Source: Chimonanthus salicifolius
Taxonomy: Eukaryota; Streptophyta; Magnoliopsida; Laurales; Calycanthaceae
Assembly (NCBI GenBank): GCA_013350335.1
Contig: CM023540.1
Location: 29,305,175 to 29,369,174, forward strand
Length of the DNA stretch: 64,000 bases
Direction of reading: 5' to 3'
The notes under the pieces were generated by a model. That model searched no databases. It had not been told where the DNA came from and worked only from the letters and a program-made list of their open reading frames with translations. Position 1 is the stretch's first letter; the number at the start of each line of letters is the position of its first letter. Made by a program: the position numbers and the translations under genes. This document shows positions 11,310 to 23,700 of this stretch, piece after piece.

Positions 11310-11735
11310 ACTCGTATCCATCTTAAAAGACTAGCTTGTTAAATGGAACAATTCAAGTCATTAATACATCTCTAGATTTCCTTCTATACTTTCAATGTAC
11401 GACTTCGCAGCCCCAACAATTCACCCTCAAATGAGTTCAACCATCTCATCTGCGTAGGAGATCTTGTTGGGGCTGCTGCGAACGAGTTCCACATTGAAAG
11501 TGTAGATGAAGATCTTGGAGTTTATAAAGGACTTGGGTCACTCCATCTAACATGCTAGTCTTTTGGGCTGGAAGTGACCCAAGTCGGGTTTGGGGGGGGG
11601 GGGGGGGGGGGGTGGGCGCAGGGGTCGGCTTGTTAGGGTTGTTGTGAACCCACATAGATATAGCTCATAAAAGACTTAACTCACTCCACCTAACATGCTA
11701 ATCTTTTGGGATAGAAGTCCAAGTCCTAACAGATC
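11310..11735. mobile_element. LTR-family fragments in inverted and direct array, with a 21-G run
   Basis: Three copies of the LTR-like block seen at 4610-4788 lie together. 11310-11430 is on the minus strand, 11463-11580 on the plus strand (TGTTGGGGCTGCTGCGAACG at its start), and 11636-11735 is a more diverged plus copy. The first two face each other across about 35 bases and could fold back. Shared internal marks are TTTATAAAGGACTTGGGTC and TAACATGCTAGTCTTTTG. An uninterrupted run of 21 G occupies 11592-11612. There is no coding capacity. Confidence 0.55.
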
Positions 11736-12394
11736 TCATAGATGAACTCGAGCATCAACGATACGGATCGTAGAAAAAGAGCAAAAAATCATGTTTTTTT
11801 ATGTTAAAATTCAAAGAAATTGAGTTGAGATGAAAATATAGAGGAGAAATTGAAAAGCAATAATCGGTTAGCTAGCTAATAGACTTTATAGAATATGATT
11901 GGGTTTGTATATAGTGTTTCTTATATAAAAAAGGTTTTTTTACAATTGTGGACCCTAAAATAGTAAAAAACTAACAATAATAAAAGGAATTCAATTGGGT
12001 CGGCCCTGCGCACTGCACATACCAACCCAAAATCTAGGAAATCTCAAGTGTACACGTAGAATTCCACGTGCAAATGCAACTCAGGCACCTCCGTGCAACC
12101 CAAGGAGCCCACTATGTATCAATGTATAGTAGGGGTGACAGGTAAAGTAGTTAAATTACCCTAAAGGATTTCAAGTTAAGTTCAAGTTTTAAGTTTTCAA
12201 AATGATGACCAATTTACTATCTATCATCAATGATAGGGGACTCACATTATCAACGGCTAAAATTTAATTCACGTGTGCCACGTGGAAGAGGATAGAATGA
12301 GAGAGAAAAAGATAGAAGAGGTTGAGTCCCTAATGCCGTAGGTTTTGTGTTGATAAGATATTATTATCAAATTGCATGTTCTTTAAAATTTAAT

Positions 12395-12713
12395 TAGACC
12401 TGAGTTGATATTTGTAGAACTCGACCTGATTCGACCCGATCTGAAGTCTTAACCCGACCCGAATTCTAACCCAAATCAACTCGAATTCTTATTCGACATG
12501 CATTCTAAACTCATTTTAACCTAATTTTAGCTGGGTCAGGTCAGATTGGATCAGCTTAACTTATAAAATCTTCAACTCGAGCCAACTCGAATTTCATGTG
12601 AGTTTTTATCTTCTCAAGCCGACCCGACCTGATGATCTGAAATTCTCAACCTGTTTCTCAGGTCGGGTCATGTGGGTCGGGCCAAAACCCGACCCGAGTT
12701 GCAGCCCTAGATG
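12395..12713 (+). mobile_element. hAT-type MITE, left end missing
   Basis: The sequence is clearly similar along its length to the intact element at 15222-15512, in the same orientation (shared: CATGTGGGTCGGGCCAAAAC, TTTTTATCTTCTCAA, GATCTGAAATTCT). Its right terminus GAGTTGCAGCCCTA is the reverse complement of a hAT-like TAGGGCTGCAACTC end. No matching left terminus or 8-bp duplication was found, so it looks truncated or eroded. Confidence 0.7.
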
Positions 12714-13193
12714 GCACCACTGAAAATATGTTGAGGCACTCAACCACAGAGAATTGTCTGATGTAAATTGATTAATAGTAAACTCAATGATTAATTTTTA
12801 TTGAGTCTTATTTTTACTACTTTTTTCTTTTACATTTATTATCATTTTATAAATTAGAGTTATATTTAATTTAAACTCGTTTCAAGATACTCTCATTGCT
12901 CGATTAAACCCAATTCATATTAATTGTTAGAACTTTTTAACTTTTAAAATTATACGTAAATGACTTTTTTATTGAATTGAATTTTGTCATAGATAGATTT
13001 ATCAAACTAACTCATTCTCAGTTACCAGTAATATATTCTAAAGAACTTTATCATCTGATCTACAATTAACCAATTCATAATGAATATTTTTTTCTTAAAT
13101 CACTTAGCACTCTTAAATCTACTCTCAAGTAGTTGTTTGACAGTGGATGGTTTCTATGATAGGTACTTCTCTCAAACCACTGGTTTCATCAAG

Positions 13194-13708
13194 TGTAGCA
13201 CCCCCACCCAAAGGTCCCACATCGGTTGGGAGCTTGGGTGGTGGGAGCTTTATTTGAGAGGGGGCAACTCTCCCCATTGTGAGGCCTTTTGGGCCTGGCC
13301 ATGTTAGCCAGGGCCCAAAGCAAAACCGGGTGGGTCGGGTGGGATCCAAAGCGGACAATATCACGATGGGTAGGGTCGGGTCGTCACAAGTGGTATCAGA
13401 GCACGGTTCAACACTCGGACTGTGAGGGCTCTCTACTTGTGTGACTTGCTTGCCTGTGTATGGACCCCTGTCAGTGTAACGAGCCCCGGCTCTGGTCTTA
13501 AGGGAGGTGGATTGTAGCACCCCCACCCAAAGGTCCCACATCGGTTGGGAGCTTGGGTGGTGGGGGCTTTATTTGAGAGGGGGCAACCCTCCCCATTGTG
13601 AGGTCTTTTGGGCCTGACCATGTGGGCCAGGGCCCAAAGCAAAGTTGTGCGGGTCGGATGGGTCCCAAAGTAGATAATATCATGATGGGGTAGGGTCGGG
13701 TCGTCACA
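13194..13708 (+). mobile_element. intact TRIM (terminal-repeat retrotransposon in miniature)
   Basis: Two nearly identical LTRs, 13194-13388 (195 bp) and 13513-13708 (196 bp), begin TGTAGCACCC and end GTCGTCACA. They flank a 124-bp internal region. That region starts two bases after the left LTR with TGGTATCAGAGC (initiator Met-tRNA primer site, 13391-13402) and ends in a purine-rich AAGGGAGGTGGAT (polypurine tract). The whole is bordered by the 5-bp target duplication TCAAG (13189-13193 and 13709-13713). The LTR carries GGTCCCACATCGG, a motif common in plant TRIM LTRs. It has no coding capacity and depends on proteins from another element. Confidence 0.92.
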
Positions 13709-13713
13709 TCAAG

Positions 13714-14944
13714 TGCTTAGTTTATAACTTATATAGATAGCCCACTACTCCTATAGTATAATATGATATGATATGATATCTTTGTTAGCAACTAATCATT
13801 GCATATAAAATGGTCAATTTTTTTTGGGTCTTTAAGTCTTTATGTTAAGGTGACTTTACTATGAGAATCAAATGATAAATGCATTTTGTCAAAAAGAAAT
13901 GCTCCATGTTGGTATATAGATATTCACATTTCTATAAGAAAGTGCGTATAAAATGCCAAAGCCCATTTACTCCAAAGCTATCACTTTTCTTATGGTTCAC
14001 TTTAATTTTATTTTTAAGTTCAAAAAATTCAATATATTGTTCAATTCCTTTGTTAGATATCTATTAGGTGAAGATGTTTTATATTCTAGAATAATCTAAC
14101 CTATATTGAAAACCAAATTCCGATCTACGAGGGTTCATTTACCCTTGAGTAGGGTTCTGTTTAGACGAGGGGTAAATTTTAGAGGGGTGGATATCCAAGG
14201 CAGGTAATCAATTATAGATACCTTTTTGCTTTAAAAGTGAGAGTTGATAAGTAAACAAGTGTAAAATTGAGATTTTTTATCTTTAGCTTTTAGTTACGAA
14301 ACAAGGGTAATGAAGAGTAATACCTCATTCCCCTTACACCTCCTCATCCAAACACAATTTAGGAGTTTGAATGTTCAAAGGAGTGTAGCACCCCCAATCT
14401 AATGGTTTGGAGAAATATGTCTTTGAAAGATTTTTAAAGTTAAGGGATTCATTCTGCATCAAACATTGATCTTGTTGATATTATGAATGTAGTACATCAT
14501 TGACCCTATGTAAATTATGGTCATGTATTTAGATACTATGAATGTAGGGATTAAGAAAAAACAAAGCAAAATAGAGTTTGAAAACTTTGATAAAAATGTA
14601 ATTTTGAGATTAGACGTTCGAGCAAACTTATCAACATACGTGGAGAGATGTCAATTATAGATAATCTACACACTGTTTTGACTACAGTATGTGCAATACT
14701 AGAAGTCTAGAACAATATGGAAAGATGGGATGTTGACATGTTGTGGAGGCCAAACTCATTTGCATAACTTTCGTTTTTGTCTTTTCCCTTTACAAAGTGT
14801 TTGTGGTTTCACACTCCACCACCAAGTCTCACCACTTCTCTTTTTCAGTGGGTTCGTATTTTCTTCTATTAAACCTAAACACCAAACATATGTACTGTAC
14901 AGTGTTTATTGCTCTATGATTGTATGTTCCAAATCTAATTTATT
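13714..14944. other. intergenic, possible small MITE
   Basis: No gene. At about 14149-14364 the ends TAGGGTTCTGTTTAGACGAG and CCTCATCCAAACACAATTTA resemble inverted termini of a GTTTGGATGAGG-type MITE, but no target duplication was identified. Confidence 0.4.
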
Positions 14945-14948
14945 TAGA

Positions 14949-15592
14949 CCTCAAGTTAGTCTTGTGGCCAAGAACTCGTTTTAAAAAGTGAGAGTTCTGA
15001 ATTCGAACCACATCCCACCTCAAAGCCTCAAGGAGTTGGTGTCTTGGACAAGAACCCGCTTCAAAAAGTGGGTATATTGAGTTCGAATCACATTGACAAA
15101 GCTCCAAGGAATTGGTGTGATGGCCAAGAATCCGTTTTAGAAACCAGGAGTCCTGAGTTTGAATTATAGCCACTCCAAAGGGTTACTTCCTGTAGTTTTA
15201 CTCAGTGTATATAGGTAGAGATAGGGCTGCAACTCAGGTCGGACAGGTCGGGTTTCTTAAAACCCAACGCTACCTGAATTCTGACCAAACCCGCATTCTG
15301 AACCTATTTTAGCTTAATTTTAGCCGAGTCGGATCGGGTCAAGTCGGGTTAACTTGTAAAATCCTCAACCCGACCCAACTTAAATTTCATGCGGGTTTTT
15401 ATCTTCTCAACTTGACCCAACCCGTTGATCTGAAATTCTTGACCCGACCCGCATGATTTCTCGAGTCAGGTCATGTGGGTCGGGCCAAAACCCTGCCCAA
15501 GTTGTAGCCCCAGGTAGAGAGGGTTGTCCACATCTCAATTCTCAAAGACTAGTCAAGTGCTCTAAGAGGCCTTATACACCTCGGTCATAAAA
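14949..15592 (+). mobile_element. SINE with three tandem tRNA-like heads, split by a hAT MITE
   Basis: Three head copies of about 76 bp start near 14949, 15026 and 15102. Each has a box A-like segment (GTGGCCAAGAA or close) and a box B-like segment (GAATTCGAACC, GAGTTCGAATC, GAGTTTGAATT). The SINE body (TTCCTGTAGTTTTACTCAG) is cut at 15221. It resumes after the MITE at 15521 as GGGTTGTCCAC and runs to the family 3' end AAGACTAGTCAAGTGCTC and a short A-rich tail near 15592. Other family members are at 9405, 33872, 46377 and 59379. Confidence 0.65.
15222..15512 (+). mobile_element. intact hAT-type MITE with 8-bp target duplication
   Basis: The 291-bp element begins TAGGGCTGCAACTC and ends AAGTTGTAGCCCCA; these are imperfect inverted repeats with the hAT-type TAGGG(N)TGCAA pattern. 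It is bordered by the perfect 8-bp duplication GGTAGAGA at 15214-15221 and 15513-15520. The interior is rich in GGGTCGGGT-like motifs and has no reading frame, so it is non-autonomous. It interrupts the SINE at 14949-15592. Confidence 0.9.
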
Positions 15593-18486
15593 ATGTACTT
15601 TATTTAAAGGAAAATTATTTTGAATGGTTTTTATAAGCACAACAAGTGTAGATAATGAATCACTTTGACATCAATTGATGTCTACTTGTACTATCATTAA
15701 ATTGTTTAATTTAAGTTTGATAATCAATTATGAGAAAAAGATATATTTCAAATTTAATTATAAATGTCATCTCTAAATTAATAAGATAATTAGATTCGAT
15801 GAAAATAACACTGATAATAAATAAATGAATAAGACGTAATTACAACTGTCTTTGAAATATAAGTTCAATCACTAGTCATATCAGAAGAGGCAATTATTAA
15901 ACTTCTCTGTCAGTAAACACTACCTTAAATGCTTTTCTTATCTATCTAAAACAAAAATTGAAGCAGTGATATTGACGGCGGCCGAAGTGAAATCATTTCA
16001 ATCATGTTTAATCAAGAACTATATAAAAAAATAAATGTTGTATTAAGGTTTGGGCTCACATGAATGATGATGTCATACGGGTCTTTTCAGAATACATGTG
16101 CAGGCCTCTTTACCTATACAGATCATGTAACTCTACGAAAAATGACTTTTAGAGTAGAGTGAAAATTAAATTCAGAACCAGGGCTAACCCTGAGATCTCT
16201 TAAAATATCAGAGACTTTAGACGGAGTGAGATTTTAAGGGTTCTTTATGACTGATATAATAAGAAGTTTAAATGTGTAGGAGGCCTTTTTGTTTGAAGAC
16301 TCTAAACGGCAGCTTACATTACCTATGCCCAGAGTCGGTCCTGTTGAGAACTTCCACTTCCACTTCTTGATTAAATCCCTTCGGACTAATTATAATACTT
16401 ATTGCAGTGAACTCAAAATTACAAAAGCATTGGATCAATGACAGTGGGCCCATCTCTTTAGTCTTGATGCCCTTGAAAACATTGTTCATTTGCGGCGCCC
16501 ACAATTATCCAATTCCCTTATCTTCTTGGAAGAAAGGAAGAAAAGCTTGACTGGTTGATGGTGAATTGAGCCTTTGTCTACAAGTAAGAGACAATAGCCT
16601 TGTGCCCTAAAATCACCAACTTGCTCTGTGAAGTCAAGAGGGCTTTTATTAAAAAGTGTTTTTTATTGGATGTGGAATTCTATCTTAAAATTTTGCTAAA
16701 CTTCAATTCCAAATATGATTGTCTTGATAAGATTAGAAAAATGAGCAATCACATCAGATGTTCAAGTTGTCAAGGACAAGCTCTATTATGAGTTCTACAA
16801 AATAATGACATGAGGATGGAAATTCTGCCCAAAAGCCCAATGACCCGGCTCGTGAGTTGCGAAGTAGCCCGTTGTCATTTATAAGAGTGGGAATCTGGCC
16901 AGCATGATTGAAGGCTTGAAAAGGGCTCAACTTGGGTTGGATTCATCTTGAACCAGCAAGACCCAAACAATTTCATGCTCAAGTTAGGGCTGTGCTCACT
17001 TTGTCTCACTTTTCAGATAAGATTCCAGACTGAACGTTACGTTTAACAAATAAATAGGTTGGATTTGGGCCTGACCCATCTGGCACAATAACTGGAAATT
17101 ATTCTAGCAGAGTATCAACATGGGTTAGCACAGCAGATATGGGCCAAGTGGCGTGGCCAGTGCAGCTAGACTGAGACTAGGCCTGCATTAGTGTTGGAAA
17201 TTGGATGCAGGCCTGGATACTGGGCCCAATTTTGAAAAGAAAAAGGAACTAGGTTTGGGCCTGACACATCTATATTCTTAATTCAAAAGGTACACTAGCT
17301 GTACTTGATTCGACTAGGAAATGTAAAGTGCACAAGGCAAGTCCTTCGGTAGCATGCCGCTGATACCAAAGGGCGAAAGGAACAAATAATAAAAGCGCAG
17401 ATTCTACAGAGTTGTCATTGGAGATCCATCAAAAGGCGGTTTCGATTCGAAACCAATTTTTTCTAAAGTTTTATTCCACATGATAGAAAGGCCAAATTCT
17501 TTCATGATAGGGTCAAACAAACATAACAGACACCATGGGAATCTCCCAGATAAAATGCTCAGTTTTGATGGGAGTTGCCAAAGAATCCTTTGGAATGACA
17601 TTGTTTTTTATTAGGGCCTTGAATCAACCCAAAACTCCAGCTCTGATGGTCTGATACTTTAGTTCTAGAACTCATTGGAGAGATTTCAATTCTCAGCATT
17701 CCAAGAGACTTCTACGAGCAAACTTCAAAGAGAATTGGGTCACTTAAAGGGTCTTGGTGGTAGGGCTTCCCTGAGGAGTGATTGGGCCAGGCTTTTTGTC
17801 CTGGCCCAATTGAGAAAAATTGCGATTTTTATAGGCCAAGACTTGGGAATATTTCTAGATGTGACAGAAATTTTGTCGACCAACTAATGGAGTAGGATAC
17901 TTCCACTCAATGCAGGGAGAATCAACATTATGGTGCATGATATTGACAGCTTGGATCATGGAACTTTGAGAAAGTAGAGGCTCAGCTGCTTCATGATCCA
18001 CACCAATCCCAGCCTGCCAATTGGCAATTTTAGGATCAGTCTACTTCCTACTGGGCTGGGCCCAGCTAAGTTCAGGTGGGCAGCTGTTTCTTTGGGCCTC
18101 TTTCAGGGTATCTTAAATAGTTAAATCTCAAAAGCTATAGAGATCAAGCCCAAACCCTTGAAACTAAGTAAATGCAGGCCTTGTCTTTGGTTCAGGCTGG
18201 TCATAGGCCATGATATATACATTTTCTCAAGTTCATCCAACTGGGCTCAAATGGGTTTTGAAGGTTGAACCGATTCAACATAGAATTCATTTTACTGAAT
18301 TCAATCCGAACTGAATTTTATAAAAAATGAAATAAATTTTTTATTAATAAAAAATGAAAGATATGATGAGTTTCCTTTCACATGGAACCGTAGAGTTGTT
18401 CCTATTGAGAGCAATGGGCTAAGATCTTTAGGTTTAGTGTAGGGTACTTGGTTTAGGCCGTTGAGTCAAAGAAAGAAAATCATGTA
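15593..18486. other. intergenic, no gene recognised
   Basis: Only short chance frames are present. From about 16800 to 18260 the DNA is rich in GGGCC/GGCCCA words and degenerate repeats, suggesting old transposon sequence without identifiable ends. Confidence 0.5.
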
Positions 18487-18873
18487 GGCTGCGTTTGGAT
18501 TGGTGTAATGAATGGTAACTTGTTTGGTAATTAAAAAGTTGGGGTAAAAAGTCAATTTTTTATCATTTCCCTCTCATTTTTGAAATTTTTTTTCAATAAT
18601 ACCAAGAGTAACACCTATCAAAGTATTAGCGGACATGGTTGATCTTCCATATTTATATTGTTTTATATTCATCAGGTATATATATATATATATTATATAA
18701 TCAGACGGGCATAATTGAACCAAAATAAAAGGTAAGTCTGGATAAGCCCTGCAAAATTTATTCCTCATCCAAACCCAGTCAAAGCTTTCAAAGGATATTC
18801 AAAAGTGAGAGAGTAAGACCCTCTAGTTATCAAACAAGGGTACCCTTAGAGCCCTTCGACCAAACTAGCCTTA
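18487..18873. mobile_element. possible MITE
   Basis: The left edge GGCTGCGTTTGGATTGG and the right edge CTTCGACCAAACTAGCCTTA are roughly inverted (GGCT..GTTTGG). A (TA)n run sits inside at about 18677-18693. No target duplication was established. Confidence 0.3.
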
Positions 18874-19762
18874 GGCTTGGTGTAGCATCCAGGGTTTTTT
18901 TTTTTTATCAGGCTTTATCAAATCAAATTAAATTTTTTAGAGGAAAAAATATAACTCAAATATGTTGAGGAGCAAATTGATTGAGAGATGAAAAATATTT
19001 ATCTAATAGATTTTTACCTAAAAAAATAAAGTTATCATAATTTAATGAATCTATTTTGAAATTTAATAGTCTTTATAATAATTTACATATCTATTTAATT
19101 GTCTGATGAGATCACTCTTTGACAAAGTCTACGAAAATTTAAATGTCAACAAACCTGCTCATCCAGGTCACATATTGTTGACTTGCTGGAACGTTGGATT
19201 GGCCACCAACCCCAAATTACCTTATTTTTAAATTGAGCTGAAATTAAATTATATTTAAACAAAATCACAGTGAGATTAAATGGACCAAATGACCAATAGA
19301 AAAATAATATGATGTTACAAGACATATAAACAACAAATTACAAGTACCTGAGTGAAATTGCACTACATTTAATTATCTTAAACTTTTAAAAGACCAATGA
19401 GAATTAAATTTTAATAATCAAAATCAAATGCAAAACTATATATGACTCAATATAGATGATCCCCTAAATGAAATATATCATGCAATTTTTTATATGGGTT
19501 TGCTAGCATGGGCATATTTAAAAATTTGTTATTTAGGAGGTCAATGTATGTCTCAAGACCACCACTAATGATTAAGTGTGAATGTTAGGAGCTTAATCCG
19601 AAATCTTTTGAATTAATTTCAAATAGTGATGCCCCATAACTCCTACTTTGAATAAATCTAATAAAAATGAAAAATTCTTATCAACATTTTATGTTGAAAT
19701 ATATAACTCGTGAATCAACTATAAAAGAAAAATATCTTATGATGACTTTGGGCCTTTGACGA

Positions 19763-19763
19763 C

Positions 19764-19796
<33 letters not shown>

Positions 19797-19849
19797 TACA
19801 TACATATACACATATACACATATACACATATATACATACATATACATAT

Positions 19850-19894
<45 letters not shown>

Positions 19895-19913
19895 TACATA
19901 CACATACACGTAC

Positions 19914-19966
<53 letters not shown>
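19763..19966. repeat. compound microsatellite (TA)n-(CATATA)n-(ACACAT)n-(TA)n
   Basis: About 200 bases of pure TA, CATATA and ACACAT units, ending in about 46 bases of TA. Open frames here encode Tyr/Ile/Val/Cys runs on both strands and are not genes. Confidence 0.95.
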
Positions 19967-19968
<2 letters not shown>

Positions 19969-20667
19969 CTTTTTTAAAATTTGAAATTTGAAATGATAAA
20001 AAATGTCAAAATGAGTTCCACGACGACTATGGCACCTAGTCATCATAATCTTTATAATTTTGTCCCAAAATTGTTAGTGAGACAAGGAAAATCTTTAATA
20101 AGTTCAAATAGTAGCTCTATCTGTATGTTGTGGATTTAAAATTAATATATGACAATTGCTCAATTATAATTTGAGATTACTAGTAGAATATATATAGATA
20201 TATTTAATAATACTAATATTTTATTCTTGCATATTAGCATAAAATGAGAAATAATAATTATAATGTTTATTTAAAAACTTTTGAAATATTTAAACGGAGC
20301 TGAATTTATTTTTAGTTTTACTTTAGCATTTGGATGATATACACAAGTTAGATGAAAAGGTTTATATTTAACAAAATCTATTTGAAAGTTAAAGTGTTTT
20401 TTTTTTTAAATCAAAATTATGCAAAGAATTTGTGTGGAAGTAGTAATCTGACTCGATCCAAACATTGTTCTGATCACGACTGTAGGAAAGATCAAATGTC
20501 AACGAGATCGCATATTTTAACTGATGTCAGTGTGTAATTTTTTCGATTTCACCAGGTGAAAATCGCAGTGTGGATGGTAAATTCACCTATTTATCCACGA
20601 CAAATTCTCAGTCTAATCCTGTGATGAATTCCATCCCAGCTTCCCCATCCAGATGATCCCCAAATCA

Positions 20668-20676
20668 AAACCCTAG
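20668..20676 (+). promoter_or_regulatory. telo-box (AAACCCTAG) upstream of the hydrolase gene
   Basis: AAACCCTAG lies 69 bases before the ATG at 20745, in the likely core promoter or leader. This motif is frequent near transcription starts of plant housekeeping genes. No clear TATA box was seen. Confidence 0.4.
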
Positions 20677-20744
20677 AAACCGCAGCAATCGGGCTAAAGC
20701 TCTAAAACCAATTTACTGATGGGCGATGAAGAATCACCTCTGAC

Positions 20745-23700
20745 ATGAATACGTCTTCTTCATCTTCTTCATCTTCGTGGCTTTCGGGTATCATTCGCCG
20801 ATCCGGCAGCCAGAACATGGGAAGCAATGCGAATCCGATCGCTGTAGATCGGGACGGTTCTGGAAAAACCAAAAACCAGTTCCGAGGGGTTATCTTCAAG
20901 TATGGCCCCAAACCGGCTCAGGTAAGATCCTATTTTCTTTTTGTAATTGAATTGAGGACTTTACAGAGTTTGGTTTTTTTTTTTTTTTTATATTTGATTG
21001 GAATCTTTGCATGTTTTTCTGGCTGGACGGTTTTGGAATATATTGGTTGCTGCATTTTAGAAGGATATTTTGGATTTGGAATCTATTTATTCTGTTTTAT
21101 GCACAAATTCTAACAATGTGGTATAATGGCATTGATCCGGAGTGTTCGATTGGTGGGGCTCATGTTGCAGATTGCATTAGTTGGTCAATGATCTGACCGT
21201 TACAGATCGGCTGATGAGTGGAAGTATTTCCATGGGCATGCTATGGGGTTCTCAACTATAGATTATAGTTTATGCTCCATTTTTCCTTTATTTATATCTT
21301 CATATTAATATATTTTTTAAAAGGTGTACAGGTGATGACACCCGATATTTATGTTCCATTACTTTAATGATTTAGATATGGTAACAAACAGCATTTCTGC
21401 CTTGTCAAAGTTTCTATTTTCATATTCTCTTTACAAATACGGTTTATGGTTTTCCAACCATATAGCCATGATGAAGATGATTATGATGATGATGTTCATT
21501 GAAAAAAAAGAAGATGATGATGAATCATAAACTACTATCATGATCAAATTGTTCTCCCATCTATATGTAGTTGATTTATTCATTACTTTATCTGTAATAT
21601 AAACTCCCAATTCATGTTCAATTACTTTGCACAAAAAGATAGTTATGTTCATTAGGAATTTGAGTAAGCTAATGTTGGATTTGTAAAGTGGATTTTGCAA
21701 CAAGGGACTTGAAGGGGGGGGGGGCGTGGTTGGGTGTGTGTTGGGAGAAGGTTTATAGTTAACCGTACATAGGCAAGTTCAATGGTTGGGCTTCAATCTA
21801 GTTAACTAGAGTGAGTTGCCTTTCTCGTTGATTGAGTCTAGCCAATTGGATGTATAGCTCATTTCTTCCCCTTTTTTCCATGGTGCTTGCTTGATCGAGG
21901 AAGGCAATTCATTCATTGCTTAGGAAGTGCTCAATTCTTCCCCTCATTTCCATGCTACTTGCTTGATCGAGGAAGGAAACTCATTCAATGCTTAGTCATC
22001 CTTTCCTCACTACAATTGATCCTCCAATGTTTGGAAATATTGGTATTTCATGCCAGGTAAGACAAGGATTTAGTATCCAATGGTGGGAGGGATTCATTGG
22101 CTAGATGTTCATTAAGGTAGATGAATGTACATGTTTTCTTCTCTATGCCTTTCACCCCCAACTTAGAATCCACCCTTATTTCCAAAGATCGAATTCCTCC
22201 AGCACATCATGATCTTTTTTATGTCGAGTTACATTTTGGAATGGCAAGATTCAAACTAGGTGAAGCTTATCTAACTACTAGAAGTACCATCTCTCTCTCT
22301 CTCTCTCTCTCTGTTTGTCTCTTTGTATGGCTGTCTATGTATCTATCATTAATTTTTATGATTAAGCGCCTCTTTATGATGTGATTGGAGTTGATTAAGA
22401 GACAAGGAAGGTTCACCCTCTTTAATTCCTTCCTCGTACTTTTCCTTCTCCTCATCCTTCTTCTTATTCTTTTAAGATTCATGTCCAATCTGTCTGTCTG
22501 TCTATCCATCCGTCCATCCGATTAAGAGCTGCTTTATGATATGACTGGAGTCAATGGAGAGACAAGGAAGGTTCTCCCTTGTTAAGTCCCTTTTTAATGA
22601 TTCATGTGCCTTTCTTTTCATTTCTTCCCAAATATGTACAACATTGTTAATAGCTTTGGGGTATCTTGGTTGTTATCATTTGAGTCTTCTTTCCTTTGGT
22701 TTTTTGCCCCATTGGAATTTTTAAGCTCTGTAGTGTATATCAATCAAAGTTTTTAAAGTAAGTTGAGTGATTGAATTGTTTTGGTAACTGGTTGTTCCGA
22801 AGTAGTGATTGGTTTGGAGCCAAGTAAAGGCACTCCTTTGTTTTGAATTATCCTCTTCCGTTATCTCCAATCCAAGATTATAACGTGTCGTACCAACTTT
22901 GACAAAATCTTGTTTATCTATCTATCTATCTCTGTGTGTGTGTGATTAAGAGTTGCTTTATGATATGACTGGAGTCGATGGAGGGACAAGGAAGGTTCTC
23001 CCTTTTTAGGTCCCTTTTTTATGATTCATGTGCCTTTCTTTTCATTTCTTTTTCCCAAATATGTACGACATTGTTACTAGCTTTGGGGTATCTTGGTTGT
23101 TATCATTTGTGTCTTCCTTCCCTTGTTTTTTTGTCCCATTGGAATTTTTCAGCTCTGTAGTGTATATCAATCAAAGTTTTTAAAGTCAGTTGAGTGATTG
23201 AATTGTTTTGGTAATTGGTTGTTCCAAAGTAGTGATTGGTTTGGAACCAAGTAAAGGCACTTTGTTTTGAATTATCCTCTTCCATTATCTCCACACATCC
23301 AAGATTGTTATGTGTCGTACCAACTTTGACAAAATCTTATCGCATAATAGGTGTGGTAACCAATTCATTAAGGCTAGGCTTTGAAATTGATATGGAGGTA
23401 GAGAATGGTTGAAGAAGATAGACCATATATTGGGAACAAGGAGGCAATGCAAGAACAAGTAGTTTACTGACTCCTCGTTTTTCCCACATGGGAAGCATAT
23501 GTTAGTGATTGCTATGTTATGGATTCTAAACATAGTTTTAAAACTCGAAAAAACTTGGGCGAGTCTATTTGAGTTGACTCGACTCAATAGGATTTTTGAG
23601 TTGAGCGAGTCAATGAGTTTTACCGAGTTATTTTAGTCGAGTCCAAAAACACTGTCGAGTTACTCGACTCGATAAGATTTCAAGTTGAGTTCGAGTTTTG

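Noticed and set aside
13080..13707. Frames of 69-138 codons on both strands over the TRIM
   Set aside because: They arise from GC-richer LTR sequence; repeated Pro/Gly-rich peptides appear because the two LTRs are copies.
14949..15180. Functional tRNA genes
   Set aside because: Box A-like and box B-like segments are present, but no cloverleaf with paired acceptor stem and anticodon arm could be drawn, and the layout is that of a SINE head.
19681..20046. Reading frames of 68-121 codons on both strands
   Set aside because: They run through TA, CATATA and ACACAT microsatellite and encode only low-complexity Tyr, Ile, Val and Cys runs.
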